Shown here: positions 63,196-64,000 of the stretch, piece after piece
Layout of the letters: every line of letters starts with the position of its first letter
How positions within the stretch are numbered: position 1 is the stretch's first letter
Origin: Methylobacterium planeticum
GTDB lineage: Bacteria > Pseudomonadota > Alphaproteobacteria > Rhizobiales > Beijerinckiaceae
Length of the DNA: 64,000 nucleotides
Reading direction: 5' to 3'
Assembly (NCBI RefSeq): GCF_008806345.1
Contig: NZ_VZZJ01000002.1
Location: 124,001 to 188,000 of the forward strand
Notes under the pieces: model-generated
What the model saw: the letters and a program-made list of their open reading frames with translations, nothing else
What the model was told of the DNA's origin: nothing
Database searches by the model: none
Translations under genes and position numbers: made by a program

Positions 63196-64000
63196 CGAGC
63201 CGGTGCCCGGCGAAGAAGGCGAGCATCGCCCGGGAGGCGTCCGGGCCGCGCGGGTCGGTGTAGCTGCCGGCCGGGCTGCCGCCGGACCAGGCATGGCCCG
63301 AGCCCCGCACCAGCCAGCTCTCCACCCAGACCTGGCCCCGCGCGTCGGCGTAGCGGGTGCGGGTGAAGGCGTGCCCGTTCGCCTCGCCGGCCTCCTCCCG
63401 GGCCGCCAGGGTGGCGATGCCGGCCTGGGCCAGCACCTGGTCGCCGTTGCGCGGGCTCACGGTGCCGTCGCCGTCCCCGTGGAACACGATGGTGGGCAGC
63501 CGCAGGCCCTCGACCGGCGCCCCGAAGCCGTTCGGCTCGGCGAGGCCCGGCGCGCCCATCTGCATCGCCATCATGGCCGAGGACAGGTCGCGGGCGCAGC
63601 CCGCCGCCAGCCCCGAATGCACCCCGACCGCCGCGTAGAGGTCCGGATAGGCGCGCGCGACGTTGGCCGCCGCTGCGGCGCCCGCCGAGAAGCCCGCGAT
63701 GTAGACCCGCGCCGGGTCGATCCCGTGGGCCTCCATCACCGTCCGGGTGATCCCCGCGATGATCGCCGCCTCGCCGGATTCCCGGCCCTGGTCGCGGGGC
63801 TCGAACCAGTTCCAGCATTTCTGGCCGTTCGCCCGCCCACTCTGGGCCGGGTAGGCGACGAACAGCCCCTCGGCCTCCGCGAGGGCGTTCATGTCGGTGC
63901 CGGCCGCGAAATCCTCGGGGGATTGCGAGCAGCCGTGCAGCATCACCACGAGGCTCGGCGCCGCGGCGGGCCGGCTCGGGATGAACAGCTTGTAGTCGCG
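63170..64000 (-). CDS. PHB depolymerase/feruloyl esterase-like hydrolase (5' end outside window)
   Basis: The C-terminal 276 residues of an alpha/beta-hydrolase of the LpqC/PhaZ group. VVMLHGCSQSPEDFAAGTDM forms the oxyanion hole, GFSAGAAAAANVA holds the nucleophile Ser, Asp lies in FHGDGDGTVSP and His in GSGHAWSGG. Family members cut polyhydroxybutyrate oligomers or aromatic esters and are usually exported; the N-terminus that would show a signal peptide is beyond the right edge, and the visible part begins RDYKLFIPSRPA. The last residues (RRPVA) are encoded by the repeat shared with the panC end. Confidence 0.9.
   Translation of the reverse strand, partial: RDYKLFIPSRPAAAPSLVVMLHGCSQSPEDFAAGTDMNALAEAEGLFVAYPAQSGRANGQKCWNWFEPRDQGRESGEAAIIAGITRTVMEAHGIDPARVYIAGFSAGAAAAANVARAYPDLYAAVGVHSGLAAGCARDLSSAMMAMQMGAPGLAEPNGFGAPVEGLRLPTIVFHGDGDGTVSPRNGDQVLAQAGIATLAAREEAGEANGHAFTRTRYADARGQVWVESWLVRGSGHAWSGGSPAGSYTDPRGPDASRAMLAFFAGHRLGAGRRPVA

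Overview
The window is about 73% G+C, densely packed and carries no tRNA, rRNA, CRISPR array or recognisable insertion sequence. Gene content points to an alphaproteobacterium of the Hyphomicrobiales, most probably Methylobacterium or a close relative. The main evidence is a complete formate-tetrahydrofolate ligase (ftfL, key to C1 assimilation in methylotrophs), a MoxR/DUF58/von Willebrand operon, a CheZ-type phosphatase with CheY, receiver-DUF3369 signalling, and the alphaproteobacterial families DUF2125 and DUF1194. This placement rests on reading the proteins; no database search was possible.

Layout. 1-6.9 kb (minus): ileS, lspA, a small exported protein and a tandem pair of M16 peptidases. 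7-10 kb: small exported protein, DMT exporter, MarR regulator, single receiver. 10-14.4 kb: bioA and bioF around an unknown polytopic membrane protein. 14.4-18.5 kb (minus): NfeD/stomatin pair, a membrane-anchored thermonuclease-fold protein, an exported basic protein. 19-25.4 kb: lipid kinase, TerC, DUF2125, acyltransferase, gamma-glutamyltransferase. 25.4-27 kb: a non-coding block of palindromic 173-bp repeats around one small membrane gene. 27-31 kb: OmpR-type regulator divergent from a receiver-histidine kinase with a sirtuin directly behind it, then an unusually AT-rich small gene. 31-36 kb: DUF1194 and an exported two-subunit molybdenum hydroxylase. 36-45 kb: kup, ispG, patatin, ECF sigma/anti-sigma, ribF, cheY-cheZ. 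45-54 kb: HAD phosphatase, a degenerate EAL protein, an HMA metallochaperone, ftfL, NlpC/P60-GNAT, SDR, MgtC-like protein. 54.3-61.3 kb (plus): seven-gene MoxR chaperone operon. 61-64 kb: YbaK deacylase, panC and a truncated polyester-depolymerase-type esterase.

Most genes are ordinary chromosomal housekeeping or envelope genes. The less ordinary material is non-coding or small: the 173-bp palindrome array, a recurring habit of short tandem duplications sitting on or just after stop codons, a probable leaderless promoter, a 19-codon coupling ORF inside the MoxR operon, triplicated 25-bp units ahead of the MgtC-like gene, and TGC/GCA palindromes ahead of two genes. I found no convincing new multi-gene defence, secretion or mobile system.
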